64,000 bases of DNA from positions 3,472,001-3,536,000 of the forward strand of contig NZ_CP080998.1 of the NCBI RefSeq assembly GCF_019645835.1, given 5' to 3'. A program made the translations under genes and the position numbers. Positions 37,714 to 47,846 of the stretch are shown here, piece after piece. The notes under the pieces are model-generated. The model was given only the letters and a program-made list of their open reading frames with translations, was not told where the DNA came from and searched no databases. Source of the DNA: Mycolicibacterium holsaticum DSM 44478 = JCM 12374. GTDB lineage: Bacteria; Actinomycetota; Actinomycetes; Mycobacteriales; Mycobacteriaceae. The stretch's first letter is position 1, and each line of letters begins with the position of its first letter.

Positions 37714-38293
37714 CGGCGTCCTCGTCCAACATGCCTGCAAGCTTGGCCCACCGCGGATCGATGAGGTCGTGGTGGTGTCCGGGTTCGGCGGTCGCCAGCG
37801 CCACACCGCACTGCGGGCACAGGCCCAGGCACTCGGTGTCGCACAGCGGCGTGAACGGCAGCGCCAGCCCGACGGCGTCGATGATCGGCTGCTCCAGGTC
37901 GATGGTGTCGGCACCACGGGAGCGACCGACGCGGGCGACCTCGTCGGCGTCGGTGGTCTCGTCGGTCGCGCTGTCCGGATAGGCGAACAGCTCGGTGAGT
38001 TCGATCTCGACGTCGCCGGTGACCGGGGTCAGGCAGCGCGCGCACTGACCCGACGTCGGGCCGGACACCGTGCCGGTGACCAGTACCCCCTCCGAAACGG
38101 ATTCGATCCGAAGGTCCAGTTCCAGCGGCGCACCCTTGTCGATTCCGATCAGGTCGAGCCCGATGCGCGACGGGCAAGACACGGTCTCGGAGAGCGTCAA
38201 CATGGAGCCGGGCCGCCGGCCGAGCCGGGAGATGTCAATGACTAGCGGCGTTCGCGACTCTCGGTGCGCCGCCGCGTTCGCATGCGTCGCCAT
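37706..38293 (-). CDS. DUF177/YceD-family protein (Rv2926c-like)
   Basis: 195 residues. DUF177 with two cysteine pairs, CARC in the middle and CDTECLGLCPQC near the C-terminus, which look metal-binding. In many bacteria YceD is linked to 23S rRNA maturation and is encoded next to rpmF. Here rpmF is missing and rnc follows directly with an 8-bp overlap. Confidence 0.9.
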   Translation of the reverse strand: MATHANAAAHRESRTPLVIDISRLGRRPGSMLTLSETVSCPSRIGLDLIGIDKGAPLELDLRIESVSEGVLVTGTVSGPTSGQCARCLTPVTGDVEIELTELFAYPDSATDETTDADEVARVGRSRGADTIDLEQPIIDAVGLALPFTPLCDTECLGLCPQCGVALATAEPGHHHDLIDPRWAKLAGMLDEDAGE

Positions 38294-38324
38294 AGGTCAA
38301 TCCTACGGCGAGCCCTACCGGCCG

Positions 38325-39062
38325 CTAACGCGCTGCGTAGTCGTGGGTGCCCGCGGCGGTGCGCAGCTGATGGCGACCGCGCCCCACCGAGCGCAGGGTG
38401 CCGTTGAGGAAGTCCTCGAACTCGGCGAGCTTGTTGTCGACATAGATGTCGCATTCGCCACGTAGCCGATCGGCCTCGGCGTGCGCGGAGTCGATGAGGC
38501 GGGTGGCCTCGGCAGTGGCCGTCTGCACGATCTCGGTCTGCGACACCAGCCGCTGCTGTTCCTTGATGCCTTCCTGCACGGCCTTCTCGTAGGCGAGGTT
38601 CCCGTTTTCGATCAGGCGGTCGGCCTCGGTCTTGGCCCGGCCGGTGCTGGCCTCGTACTCGCGCTTGGCGGTGGCCGCGATGCGGGTGGCCTCTTCGCGG
38701 GCTTCACCGACCATGCGCTCGCTGTGCTGGCGGGCCTCGGCGACCATCCGGTCGGCCTGGGCCTTGGCGTCGGCGAGCAACCGGTCGGCCTCCGCGCGGG
38801 AGTGGTTGATCATCGAGTCGGCCTCGGCGGAGGCCGTGGCAACCATCGAGTCGGAATGCTCCTTGGCCTCCCGCAGCAAGCCGTCGCGCGCGTCGAGGAC
38901 GTCCTGCGCGTCGTCGAGTTCGCCCGGGATCGCGTCCTTGATGTCGTCGATCAACTCGAGGACATCGCCGCGGGGCACCACGCAACCGGCGGTCATCGGC
39001 ACGCCGCGGGCTTCTTCGACAATGGCGCCCAGCTCATCGAGCGCTTCAAAAACTCGGTACAC
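38325..39062 (-). CDS. sepIVA: DivIVA-domain septation regulator SepIVA (Rv2927c-like)
   Basis: 245 residues from GTG 39062, with GGAGG upstream. Short globular N-terminus (MYRVFEALDELGAIVEEARG), then a nearly continuous coiled coil (about 55-215) rich in Ala/Glu/Arg with repeats such as EADRLLADAKAQADRMVAEA. SepIVA is an essential septation and elongation regulator in M. smegmatis. In M. tuberculosis it borders the PDIM/PGL locus; here a hemerythrin gene and coaD follow. Confidence 0.92.
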   Translation of the reverse strand: MYRVFEALDELGAIVEEARGVPMTAGCVVPRGDVLELIDDIKDAIPGELDDAQDVLDARDGLLREAKEHSDSMVATASAEADSMINHSRAEADRLLADAKAQADRMVAEARQHSERMVGEAREEATRIAATAKREYEASTGRAKTEADRLIENGNLAYEKAVQEGIKEQQRLVSQTEIVQTATAEATRLIDSAHAEADRLRGECDIYVDNKLAEFEDFLNGTLRSVGRGRHQLRTAAGTHDYAAR

Positions 39063-39326
39063 GGCAACACCCTCCAGGCGTAGTTGACAGTTACCAGTGT
39101 GCCTGGTGTTACGGCTGTGACTCAGCTACCGACGCCGGTGTGTCGCGATCAGGGCGTCTTGCTGTGTCGCCGCTCTCCCAGGCCCCAACTCCGTGTGAAA
39201 TTGCTGACCCCCACATTATGTCAACACACGGACAGGGATCGCTCGGCCGCCGAACGTGGGCTCGACACACGTTCACCTGGGAAAACCGTGCGTCAACCCC
39301 ACACTCGACGCCGAAGTAGTGGGGTC

Positions 39327-39893
39327 CTATCGCAGGACAGCCGAGATGACGTCGCGCGCCCGGTCGAGCATCGACACGAACGGGCCGACGGCAAAGTTGG
39401 CCGTGGCCGACTCCACCCCGGCGTGCGGGCGGGTCGGCGCGATGGCCTGGGCGGCCTGCACGGCCTTGACCATGCGCTCGAGGTCGTCGGCGTCGAGCTC
39501 ACGCCCGAGCTTGTTGAACTCCTGGTGTTCTTCCTGCTCGGCGTGGTGCAGCACGTCGTCGCGGAACCGCAGGAGCGCGTCGAGGAACTCCTTGGACCCG
39601 ATGTCCATGTTCTCCAGCGCCGAGAGCTGTTCCTTGGCGTCGTGTTCCTCCTCGAGGCGGGCGTCGACGATCGCGTCGCCGTCGGCGATCTCGTGGCGCG
39701 CGCGGGGGTGCACCACCATCTCCTCGGCGGTCTCGTGCACCGCAAGCAGTTGGCGCAGTTCGACGAACGCGGTCTCGCGGGCTTTGTCGTCGGAGGCGCT
39801 GAGTACCTCTTCGAACAGATCCTTGATCAGGTTGTGCTGATCGGTCAGGAACCTCACGACATCGTCGGTGGACTGGACAAAGGTTTGCACCAT
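39327..39893 (-). CDS. Hemerythrin HHE-domain protein
   Basis: 188 residues, mostly alpha-helical, with the repeated iron-ligand histidines and acids of hemerythrin-like proteins: LTDQHNLIKDLFEEV, AVHETAEEMVVHP, RLEEEHDAKEQL and VLHHAEQEEHQEF. The di-iron site could bind O2 or NO or sense peroxide. The M. smegmatis gene at this place has been linked to hydrogen peroxide tolerance. A SigF-like promoter overlaps the coaD stop just upstream. Confidence 0.92.
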   Translation of the reverse strand: MVQTFVQSTDDVVRFLTDQHNLIKDLFEEVLSASDDKARETAFVELRQLLAVHETAEEMVVHPRARHEIADGDAIVDARLEEEHDAKEQLSALENMDIGSKEFLDALLRFRDDVLHHAEQEEHQEFNKLGRELDADDLERMVKAVQAAQAIAPTRPHAGVESATANFAVGPFVSMLDRARDVISAVLR

Positions 39894-39952
39894 GGCAATG
39901 ACTCCGTACTCAAAGGGTTGGGGGCGCTAATGGGCTGTGCGCCACCCTGCGA

Positions 39953-39978
39953 TTACCCGACGAGCGCGAAAATTAACC
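39953..39978 (-). promoter_or_regulatory. SigF-type promoter for the hemerythrin gene
   Basis: On the minus strand GGTTA (39974-39978) and GGGTAA (39953-39958) are 15 bp apart, close to the mycobacterial SigF consensus GTTT-N15-17-GGGTAT. The -35 overlaps the coaD stop codon, and the -10 ends 59 bp before the hemerythrin ATG. Pattern match only. Confidence 0.5.
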
Positions 39979-40449
39979 CTTCAGCTTGGCCTGCAGCCGC
40001 CGGTTGACCGGTTCGGGCAGTAGCTCGGTCACGTCGCCGCCCAGCGAGGCCACCTCTTTGGCCAGCGACGACGAGACGAACGAATAGCGCGGCGCGGTGG
40101 CCACGAAGAACGTGTCGACGCCGGCGACGTGTTTGTTCATCTGCGCCATCTGCAACTCGTACTCGAAGTCGGTTCCGGTGCGCAGCCCCTTGACGATCGC
40201 GGTCAACCCGTGGTTCCGGACGAAGTCGACGACTAGGCCCTCCCCCGCTTCGGCGCGCACGTTGGGCAGGTGTGCGGTGGATTCCTCGAGCATCGCGATC
40301 CGCTCATCGAGGTCGAACATCCCCTTCTTGTTGGGGTTGACCAACACCGCGATGATGACCTCGTCGAACTGGGCGGCCGCGCGTTCGAAGACGTCGACAT
40401 GGCCCAGGGTTACCGGGTCGAAGGAGCCCGGGCACACCACGCCGCTCAT
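39973..40449 (-). CDS. coaD: Phosphopantetheine adenylyltransferase
   Basis: 158 residues, the standard length. Nucleotidyltransferase motif TLGH at 14-17 ([13 protein letters not shown]), and conserved [19 protein letters not shown] and the C-terminal [13 protein letters not shown]. It makes dephospho-CoA from 4'-phosphopantetheine and ATP. It lies 24 bp downstream of rsmD. Confidence 0.97.
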   Translation of the reverse strand: MSGVVCPGSFDPVTLGHVDVFERAAAQFDEVIIAVLVNPNKKGMFDLDERIAMLEESTAHLPNVRAEAGEGLVVDFVRNHGLTAIVKGLRTGTDFEYELQMAQMNKHVAGVDTFFVATAPRYSFVSSSLAKEVASLGGDVTELLPEPVNRRLQAKLKG

Positions 40450-40473
40450 GGGTGATGACGCTAGCAGGGCAGC

Positions 40474-41007
40474 TCAGGTGGGTTGGGCCGCCGTGTCCGC
40501 GGTGACTTCGGCCAGTTCGATGCGGGTATCGCCGTAGCGGCGCGGTTCCCACGGCCGCCAGCCGTCGGGCCAGTTCAGCGTGGCTCCCGAGGCCGCGCGT
40601 TCGACGGCGACGACGGTGCCGGGCGCGGTCCAGCCGTGCCGGGCCAGCGCACTCAGTACGCCGCCCATCTCGGCGGCGTCGACGTCGTAGGGCGGGTCGG
40701 CCAGGACCAGGTCCACCGGCTGCGGTGCGCCCGCCGACAGCACCGCGGCGACGGCCCCGCGCCGCACCGTCGCCCCCGTCACGCCGAGCGCGGCGACGTT
40801 CTTGGCGATGACGGCGACCGCGCGGGCATCGGACTCCACGAACAGCACCGCGGCCGCGCCCCGCGACAGCGCCTCCAGTCCCAGCGCGCCCGAACCCGCG
40901 TACAGGTCGAGCACCGATGCGCCCACGAGGTCCACCCTGGCAGCCAGCACATTGAACAGTGACTCGCGTACCCGGTCGGTGGTCGGTCGGGTTCGGGTGC
41001 GCGGCAC
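40474..41007 (-). CDS. rsmD: 16S rRNA (guanine-966-N2)-methyltransferase RsmD; probably starts at CTG 41052
   Basis: Coordinates given are from the first conventional start (GTG 41007, 177 residues). AdoMet-binding [19 protein letters not shown] and catalytic LADPPYD are present. The conserved family N-terminus [15 protein letters not shown] is encoded immediately upstream in frame, but the codon before it is CTG (41050-41052). That CTG overlaps the pyc TGA as CTGA, exactly where an ATGA coupling would be expected, so the real protein is probably 192 residues (40474-41052). Confidence 0.92.
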   Translation of the reverse strand: MPRTRTRPTTDRVRESLFNVLAARVDLVGASVLDLYAGSGALGLEALSRGAAAVLFVESDARAVAVIAKNVAALGVTGATVRRGAVAAVLSAGAPQPVDLVLADPPYDVDAAEMGGVLSALARHGWTAPGTVVAVERAASGATLNWPDGWRPWEPRRYGDTRIELAEVTADTAAQPT

Positions 41008-41048
41008 CGTGATTCGACGTCCGCTGAGGGTTCCGGCGATGATGCGGG

Positions 41049-44000
41049 TCAGCTGACCACCACCAGCAGGTCGCCGCCTTCGACCTGTGCGGTGCTCGAC
41101 ACCGCGACCCTGCTGATCTTGCCCGCCTTGGGTGCGGTGATCGCGGCTTCCATCTTCATCGCTTCGATGGTGGCGATGGTCTGGCCGGCCTGTACCTGGT
41201 CGTCGGTGGCGATGTTGACGGTGACCACACCGGCGAACGGGGCCGCGACGTGGTCGGGGTTGGCGCGGTCGGCTTTCTCGGCGGTGGGCACGTCGCTGGC
41301 GATGCTGCGGTCACGCACCACCACCGGGCGAAGTTGGCCGTTGATGATGCACATCACGGTGCGCATCCCGCGTTCGTCGGCCTCGGAGACGGCTTCCAGC
41401 CCGATCAGCAACTCGACGCCGCGTTCGAGCTTGACCCGGTGTTCCTCCCCGGAGCGCAGCCCGTAGAAGAACTGGTTGGCCGACAGGCTCGAGGTGTCGC
41501 CGTAGGTTTCGCGGTGCTCGTCGAATTCGGTGGTCGGGCCGGGGAAAAGCAGCCGGTTCAGGGTGTGCTGGCGGACGGGTCCGGGCTCGCTGAGCGCCGC
41601 CTCGTCGGCCGCGCTGAGCTGCTGGGCCGGTTTGGCCGGCGCCCGATCGGCAAGCGCCTTGGTGCGCAGCGGCTCGGGCCACCCGCCCGGCGGATCGCCG
41701 AGTTCACCGCGAAAGAACCCGATCACCGAGTCGGGGATGTCCAACCGCGACGGGTCGGCGGCGAACTCCTCGGCGCTGATGCCCGCGCCCAGCAGCGCAA
41801 GCGCCAGATCACCCACCACCTTGCTCGACGGGGTGACCTTCACCAACCGGCCCAAGATCCGGTCGGCGCCAGCGTAATTGGCCTCGATTTCCTCGAACCG
41901 GTTACCAAAGCCCAACGCGATGGCCTGCTGACGCAGATTCGACAACTGCCCGCCGGGAATCTCGTGGTGATATACCCGCCCGGTCGAGGTGAACGGACCC
42001 GACGCCGCGACATCAAAGGGCGCATACACCTTGCGCAGCGCCTCCCAGTACGGCTCCAGATCACAGACCGCCGACAGCGACAGCCCGGTGTCGAATTCGG
42101 TGTGCGCGGTCGCGGCCACGATCGAGCTCAACGCGGGCTGGCTGGTGGTGCCCGCCAACGGCGCCGACGCCCCGTCCACGGCGCTGGCGCCGGCCTGCCA
42201 GGCGGCCAGATACGTCGCCAACTGACCACCGGGCGTGTCGTGGGTGTGCACGTGCACCGGCAGGTCGAAACGGGACCGCAGCGCGGTGATCAGGGTGTGA
42301 GCGGCCTGCGGGCGCAGCAGCCCGGCCATGTCCTTGATCGCCAGCACATGCGCGCCGGCATCGACGATCTGCTCGGCCAGCTTGAGGTAATAGTCCAGCG
42401 TGTAGAGGTTCTCGGCCGGGTCGACCAGATCCCCGGTGTAGCTCATCGCGACTTCAGCGATCGCCGTGCCGGTTTGGCGCACCGCATCGATGGCCGGGCG
42501 CATCGACTCGACGTTGTTGAGCGCATCAAAGATCCGGTAGATGTCGATTCCGGTCGCGGTGGCCTCGGCGACGAACGCATCGGTGACCGACTCCGGATAA
42601 GGCGTGTAGCCCACCGTGTTTCGGCCACGCAACAGCATCTGCAGACAGATGTTGGGAATCGCCTCACGCAGCGCGGCCAGCCGCTCCCAAGGGTCTTCTT
42701 TCAAGAACCGAAGCGCCACATCGTAAGTCGCCCCACCCCAGCACTCCACCGACAACAGCTGCGGGCACATCCGCGCCACATACGGCGCCACCTCCAACAG
42801 CCCGGTCGAGCGCACCCGGGTCGCCAACAACGACTGGTGCGCATCACGGAACGTGGTGTCGGTGACGCCCAGCGCCTTGGAGTCACGCAACCACCGCGCA
42901 AAGCCCTCGGGCCCCAACTCGCCCAGCCGCTGCTTGGAGCCGCTGGCCGGGTTGTCGCCCAGATCCACGCCGGGCAGCTTGTCACGCGGATACACCGTGG
43001 CGCTGCGCGCACCGTGCGGCTGGTTGACCGTGACATCGGCCAGGTAATTCAAGATCTTGGTGCCACGATCAGCCGGGGTCAGCGCGGTCAACAGATACGG
43101 GCGCTCATCGATGAACGAGGTGTTGATGCGCCCGGCGCGGAAATCCGCATCGTTGACCACCGCCATCAGAAACGGAATGTTCGTCGACACCCCACGAATC
43201 CGGAACTCCGCCAACGCCCGCCGCGCCCGCGCGATCGCCGCCGGCAGATCACGACCCCGACACGTCAGCTTGACCAGCATCGAGTCGAAATGCGCGCTGA
43301 TCTCCGCACCCAGATGCGAACCACCATCCAAGCGGATACCCGCCCCGCCCGGGGACCGGTAGGCGGTGATGCGCCCGGTGTCGGGGCGAAAACCGTTGGC
43401 CGGGTCCTCGGTGGTGATCCGGCACTGCATCGCCGCACCGCGCACCCGCACCAAATCCTGGCTCAACCCCAACTCCTGCAGCCGCTGACCGTCCGCGATG
43501 CGCAGCTGAGAACCCACCAAATCCACATCGGTGATCTCCTCGGTCACCGTGTGCTCAACCTGAATCCGCGGATTGCACTCGATGAACACGTAATGGCCCC
43601 GCTCATCGAGCAGGAACTCCACCGTCCCGGCGAACGTGTACCCGATGTGCCGGGCGAACGCGACCGCATCCGCGCACATCCGCTCACGCAGCTCATCAGA
43701 AAGGTTGGGCGCCGGAGCCAACTCGATGACCTTCTGGTGGCGGCGCTGCACGCTACAATCCCGCTCGAACAGGTGGATCACATCACCATGGGTATCGGCC
43801 AGGATCTGCACCTCGATATGGCGCGGGTTGAGCACCGCCTGCTCCAGATACAGCGTCGGATCCCCAAAAGCCGACTCAGCCTCGCGCCCGGCCGCCTCGA
43901 TCGCCTCGGCCAACCCGTCCCGCTCGCCCACGTGACGCATCCCGCGTCCCCCGCCACCCGAAACCGCCTTGACGAACAACGGGAACTCCATCGCCTCGGC

Positions 44001-44441
44001 CGCAGCGATCAACTCCTGCGCCGACGCCGAAGGCGCCGAGGAGTTCAGCACCGGCAACCCCGCATCCCGGGCCGCCGCGATCGCACGCGACTTATTGCCG
44101 GTCAACTCCAACACCTGCGCGCTCGGACCGATGAACGTGATACCCGCCGCCGCGCACCCCGCAGCAAGCTCTGGATTCTCCGACAAAAAGCCGTAACCCG
44201 GATAGACCGCGTCCGCACCCGCGCCCCGCGCCACCCGCACGATCTCCTCGACCGACAGATACGCCCGCACCGGATGCCCGGTCTGCCCGATCTGATACGA
44301 CTCATCGGCCTTGAGCCGATGCAACGAATTGCGATCCTCATACGGATAAACCGCGACCGTCGCAATCCCCAACTCATAAGCAGCCCGAAACGCCCGGATC
44401 GCGATCTCACCGCGATTGGCCACAAGCACTTTAGAGATCAC
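41049..44441 (-). CDS. pyc: Pyruvate carboxylase
   Basis: 1130 residues from a GTG. Biotin carboxylase domain (about 1-455, [32 protein letters not shown]), carboxyltransferase barrel (about 530-830, [17 protein letters not shown]), central allosteric/tetramer region, and a biotin carrier domain with EAMKMEA at the C-terminus. It converts pyruvate to oxaloacetate for anaplerosis. Complete and of family length. It lies 33 bp after the VKOR gene. Confidence 0.97.
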   Translation of the reverse strand: MISKVLVANRGEIAIRAFRAAYELGIATVAVYPYEDRNSLHRLKADESYQIGQTGHPVRAYLSVEEIVRVARGAGADAVYPGYGFLSENPELAAGCAAAGITFIGPSAQVLELTGNKSRAIAAARDAGLPVLNSSAPSASAQELIAAAEAMEFPLFVKAVSGGGGRGMRHVGERDGLAEAIEAAGREAESAFGDPTLYLEQAVLNPRHIEVQILADTHGDVIHLFERDCSVQRRHQKVIELAPAPNLSDELRERMCADAVAFARHIGYTFAGTVEFLLDERGHYVFIECNPRIQVEHTVTEEITDVDLVGSQLRIADGQRLQELGLSQDLVRVRGAAMQCRITTEDPANGFRPDTGRITAYRSPGGAGIRLDGGSHLGAEISAHFDSMLVKLTCRGRDLPAAIARARRALAEFRIRGVSTNIPFLMAVVNDADFRAGRINTSFIDERPYLLTALTPADRGTKILNYLADVTVNQPHGARSATVYPRDKLPGVDLGDNPASGSKQRLGELGPEGFARWLRDSKALGVTDTTFRDAHQSLLATRVRSTGLLEVAPYVARMCPQLLSVECWGGATYDVALRFLKEDPWERLAALREAIPNICLQMLLRGRNTVGYTPYPESVTDAFVAEATATGIDIYRIFDALNNVESMRPAIDAVRQTGTAIAEVAMSYTGDLVDPAENLYTLDYYLKLAEQIVDAGAHVLAIKDMAGLLRPQAAHTLITALRSRFDLPVHVHTHDTPGGQLATYLAAWQAGASAVDGASAPLAGTTSQPALSSIVAATAHTEFDTGLSLSAVCDLEPYWEALRKVYAPFDVAASGPFTSTGRVYHHEIPGGQLSNLRQQAIALGFGNRFEEIEANYAGADRILGRLVKVTPSSKVVGDLALALLGAGISAEEFAADPSRLDIPDSVIGFFRGELGDPPGGWPEPLRTKALADRAPAKPAQQLSAADEAALSEPGPVRQHTLNRLLFPGPTTEFDEHRETYGDTSSLSANQFFYGLRSGEEHRVKLERGVELLIGLEAVSEADERGMRTVMCIINGQLRPVVVRDRSIASDVPTAEKADRANPDHVAAPFAGVVTVNIATDDQVQAGQTIATIEAMKMEAAITAPKAGKISRVAVSSTAQVEGGDLLVVVS

Positions 44442-44474
44442 GCGCTACCTTAACCCGGGCGGAATCAGTGAGGT

Positions 44475-45107
44475 CTAGACGAGCGTGGACCAGTAGCTCC
44501 AGAACCGCACGAGGATCAGAAGAGTCAGCGCGGTGAACCACAATGCCACCAGCGACCAGCGCCACGTGTACAGGCCGCGCGCGACGGCGCCGCCGCGTTC
44601 GGGTGCCACGGCGATGGCGGCGACCACGACCAGCAGCGGAATGGTCACCGCCCACACCACCATGCAGTACGGGCACAACGCGCCGATGCGGTACAGGCTC
44701 TGAAAGATCAACCAGTGCACGAACGCCGCGCCCAGCAGCGTGCCCGCCGCCAGCGCCGCCCAGTACCAGCGGGGCAGCTCGACACGGGCGAGCGCGAGCA
44801 CCCCGGTCACCACGACGACGCTGAACGCGACGACGCCGAGCAGCGGGTTGGGGAAGCCCAGCAGCGAAGCCTGCGGTGTGATCATCACCGAACCGCACGA
44901 CAGCACCGGGTTGATGCTGCAGGACGGCACGTAGTCCGGGTTGATCAGCGTTTCGATCTTCTCGACGGTCAGCGTGAACGAGGCCGCCAACCCGGCGAGT
45001 CCGGCGATGAGTATCCAGATCGCGCTCGGCCGCCGCACCGGCACGCCCGTTGGCGCCTCGGCCGCGGGTTCGCTCGGTGCGTCGGTGCCGGGCGCGGTGA
45101 CCGTCAC
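44475..45107 (-). CDS. Vitamin K epoxide reductase-family disulfide oxidoreductase (Rv2968c-like)
   Basis: 210 residues from GTG 45107, which overlaps the DsbA-like stop as GTGA. Four or five membrane helices. The active-site CxxC is in GALCPYCMVVWA, and a loop pair of cysteines (SCSINPVLSCGS) can shuttle electrons. In mycobacteria VKOR replaces DsbB: it reoxidises the DsbA-like protein encoded next door and passes electrons to quinone. Confidence 0.94.
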   Translation of the reverse strand: MTVTAPGTDAPSEPAAEAPTGVPVRRPSAIWILIAGLAGLAASFTLTVEKIETLINPDYVPSCSINPVLSCGSVMITPQASLLGFPNPLLGVVAFSVVVVTGVLALARVELPRWYWAALAAGTLLGAAFVHWLIFQSLYRIGALCPYCMVVWAVTIPLLVVVAAIAVAPERGGAVARGLYTWRWSLVALWFTALTLLILVRFWSYWSTLV

Positions 45108-45883
45108 GGCGCCGGTACTGCGGGGGTCGGATCGGGTGCGGGCGGCGGCGCACCGGCATCCAGCGCGGGCACGTTGCCGACGATCTCCTCGATCTTGGCG
45201 ATCAACGCATCGGCGGTGGTGGGGTTGTAGTCCTCGCCGTTGATGCGGATCGTCGGCGTCGACTTGACGCCGGTGGCCGCGGCCATGCCCTTCACCATGT
45301 CGGTGTAGCGGCCCTTGTTGATGCAGTCGGGGACACCGCCGGCCGCGCCGGCCTGCCGGGCCACCTCGATGAGCCGGGCGTTGTCCGGGAACGGGCCGAC
45401 ACCCTCGGGTGGCTGCTGGGCGTAGAGCGCGGAGTGGAAGCGCCGGAACGCGTCCGTCGATTCGTCGGCCACGCAGTAGGCGGCGTTGGCCGCGCGGGTG
45501 GAGTAGCCGTCGCCCTGGCGGTCCAGGATGGAGATCATGTGGTAGTCGGCGGCGATGGCGCCGCTGTCGATGAGCTTGTTCAGGGTGGGGCCGAACAGCT
45601 TTTCGAAGTTGCCGCATGCCGGGCACAGGAAGTCCTCGAAGAGCGCCACGACCGCCTTGGGCTCCGAGGTGCCCTCCTGGGTGATCAGGTCGCTGGAGGT
45701 CACCCGGATCGCCTGGGCTTCGCCCTCGGCAGGCTTCTCTTCGGCCGACGTGACGATGTAGAGCACCAACGCGACGGCGAAGATGACGACGACCGAGGTC
45801 AACCCGATCTGAATCGCCAGGTTGCGCTTGCGGTCCGCCGCCTTGAGGTCGTAGCGAGGGGTCTTCTTGGGTTTGGTGGCCAC
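45104..45883 (-). CDS. DsbA-like periplasmic thiol oxidoreductase (Rv2969c-like)
   Basis: 259 residues. Cytoplasmic basic N-terminus, one membrane anchor (about 24-45), then a thioredoxin-fold domain with CPAC (Cys87 and Cys90) and a cis-Pro loop in VKSTPTIRING, and a Pro-rich end. It introduces disulfides into exported proteins and is recycled by the coupled VKOR. Confidence 0.94.
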   Translation of the reverse strand: MATKPKKTPRYDLKAADRKRNLAIQIGLTSVVVIFAVALVLYIVTSAEEKPAEGEAQAIRVTSSDLITQEGTSEPKAVVALFEDFLCPACGNFEKLFGPTLNKLIDSGAIAADYHMISILDRQGDGYSTRAANAAYCVADESTDAFRRFHSALYAQQPPEGVGPFPDNARLIEVARQAGAAGGVPDCINKGRYTDMVKGMAAATGVKSTPTIRINGEDYNPTTADALIAKIEEIVGNVPALDAGAPPPAPDPTPAVPAP

Positions 45884-45917
45884 GGGGTAAGCGTACCGGC
45901 GCGCTTTCGGAGGTTGT

Positions 45918-47012
45918 TCAGACGCGGGCCAGGTGCGCGCGCATCGCCGAGATGCTCTCGGCGACCGCGGTGGCGCTGTCGCCGCCGAGCGGGAAGAAGT
46001 TGGCGAAGCCGTGCACGAGCGAACCGAACTCGCGGTAGTCGACGGCGACGCCGGCCGCCCGCATGGCGTCGGCGTATCGCCTGCCCTCGTCGCGCAGCGG
46101 GTCGAATCCGGCCGTCAGCACCAGCGCGGGCGGCAGCCCGGACAGGTCGTCGGACAGCAGCGGCGATACCCGCGGATCAGATGGCGCCAACTCCGCCCCG
46201 TCCAGGTAGTGCGCGCAGAACCAGTCGATATCGTGCCTGGTCAGAAAGAACCCGTCGGCGAACAGCGTCTTCGACCGGCTTTCGCCGCTGTAGTCGGTGA
46301 CCGGATAGAAGAGCAGTTGCAGCGCGGGCAGTCGCTGTCGGTCCGCGCGTGCGCGCAGGGACACCAGCGCGGCCTGGTTTCCACCGGCACTGTCACCGCC
46401 GACCGCGACCCGGCGGGGGTCCGCACCCAGTTCGGCGGCATGCTCGAGCGCCCAGGTGAAAGCGGCGTACGCGTCGTCGGTGCCCGCGGGCGCCTTGTGT
46501 TCGGGACCCAACCGGTAGTCGACGGACAACACATGCACACCGCCGGCCCGGCAGAGTTGACGGCACAGGTCGTCGTGGGTCTCGATGCTGCCGATCACCT
46601 GGCCGCCGCCGTGGTAGAAGACCAGCAGCGGGGCGCCCGCGCCGTCGGGCCGGTAGTGGCGTGCAGCGATGGGTCCCGCCGGGCCCGGTATCGAGAGATT
46701 GGCCACCCCGGCCACCGGGATGCTCTGTTTGAATCCGGCGGCCAGGGTTTCCAGTTGCTGGCGCGCGGCGGTGACGTCGTCGCTGGCCACCAGGCCATTG
46801 ATGCCGGCTGCCTTCTGCCCGGCGAGCATCAACTGCAGCGTCGTATCCAGCGTGTTGCCGTCGATGGTGACCGAACGCCCGCCGAGCAGCGCCCGCTTGA
46901 CCGGGTCGGGGATTCGCGGAAGTGCGCGCAGGGTGAGGCCTGCGGCGGCGGTGACGATGGTGTCCTTGCGGCTCGGACTCCACGAAGCCTGGCCTGGCAG
47001 ACTTTGAGTCAT
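45918..47012 (-). CDS. lipN: Alpha/beta hydrolase, hormone-sensitive-lipase family (LipN-like)
   Basis: 364 residues from ATG 47012. Oxyanion-hole HGGG (VFYHGGGQVIGS), nucleophile elbow GDSAGG, and late Asp and His (HGFANFF) of the carboxylesterase type IV family. Likely an esterase for short-chain acyl esters. GAGGGAG precedes the start. The ATG overlaps, on opposite strands, the ATG of the divergent aldo-keto reductase. Confidence 0.93.
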   Translation of the reverse strand: MTQSLPGQASWSPSRKDTIVTAAAGLTLRALPRIPDPVKRALLGGRSVTIDGNTLDTTLQLMLAGQKAAGINGLVASDDVTAARQQLETLAAGFKQSIPVAGVANLSIPGPAGPIAARHYRPDGAGAPLLVFYHGGGQVIGSIETHDDLCRQLCRAGGVHVLSVDYRLGPEHKAPAGTDDAYAAFTWALEHAAELGADPRRVAVGGDSAGGNQAALVSLRARADRQRLPALQLLFYPVTDYSGESRSKTLFADGFFLTRHDIDWFCAHYLDGAELAPSDPRVSPLLSDDLSGLPPALVLTAGFDPLRDEGRRYADAMRAAGVAVDYREFGSLVHGFANFFPLGGDSATAVAESISAMRAHLARV

Positions 47013-47841
47013 GGCATCTCCCTCGATCAAGCTGAACGACGGTCAATCGATCCCTCAGGTCGGGCTCGGCGTTTGGCAGACCCCGGCCGAAGACACCGAG
47101 CGCGCGGCGGCGACGGCGTTGAGTGCCGGTTATCGGCATATCGACACGGCCGCAGCGTATGGCAACGAGCGTGAGGTCGGCCAGGCGGTCGCGAAATCCG
47201 GGCTGGCGCGCGAAGACGTCTACGTGACCACCAAGCTCTGGAACGCCGACCACGGCTACGACAGCACCCGCAGGGCGTTCGACGCCAGCATGGACCGGCT
47301 CGGGCTGGACTACCTCGACCTGTACCTGATCCACTGGCCGGTGCCGGCCCAGAACGCGTTCGTCGACACCTTCAAGGCGTTCGCTGACCTGCGCGATCAG
47401 GGACGTATCCGGTCGATCGGGGTCAGCAACTTCGAACCCGAGCACCTGCGCACCCTGGTCGACGCGACCGGCATCGTGCCTGCGGTCAACCAGATCGAGC
47501 TGCATCCGCGGCTGCAGCAGGAAGAGCTGCGCGAAGTGCACGCTCAGCTGGGCATTGCCACCGAGGCGTGGAGCCCGCTGGGCCAGGGTTCACTGCTGGA
47601 GAACCCGGCCGTGACGGCCGTCGCCGAGGCGCACGGCAAAACGCCCGCGCAGGTACTGATTAGGTGGCATATCCAACTCGGCAATATAGTCATCCCGAAA
47701 TCAGTGACCCCATCGAGAATCGTGAGCAACTTCGACGTGTTCGACTTTGAGCTGAGTGAACAGGACATGGCGTCCATCTCTTCGCTCGGCGACGGCACAC
47801 GGTTGGGTCCTGACCCCCGAACATTCAACTTCACAGGGTAG
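47011..47841 (+). CDS. Aldo-keto reductase (Rv2971-like), copy 1
   Basis: 276 residues. TIM-barrel NADPH reductase of the AKR5-like group with the catalytic tetrad in context: Asp in [11 protein letters not shown] with the Tyr, Lys in TTKLW and His in LYLIHWP. The cofactor loop [14 protein letters not shown] is at the C-terminal side. It reduces aldehydes or dicarbonyls. It is followed 5 bp later by a second copy. Confidence 0.94.
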   Translation: MASPSIKLNDGQSIPQVGLGVWQTPAEDTERAAATALSAGYRHIDTAAAYGNEREVGQAVAKSGLAREDVYVTTKLWNADHGYDSTRRAFDASMDRLGLDYLDLYLIHWPVPAQNAFVDTFKAFADLRDQGRIRSIGVSNFEPEHLRTLVDATGIVPAVNQIELHPRLQQEELREVHAQLGIATEAWSPLGQGSLLENPAVTAVAEAHGKTPAQVLIRWHIQLGNIVIPKSVTPSRIVSNFDVFDFELSEQDMASISSLGDGTRLGPDPRTFNFTG

Positions 47842-47846
47842 GTGAC

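Noticed and set aside
39063..39326. Possible small RNA or tRNA upstream of sepIVA
   Set aside because: No cloverleaf or CCA end could be built; only a weak 5-bp dyad (39093-39107) was found.
41250..44453. An unbroken 1067-codon frame antisense to pyc
   Set aside because: Very rich in Arg, Gly, His and Gln with no recognisable domain; it is the mirror of pyc codon bias at high GC. The pyc frame has complete domains.
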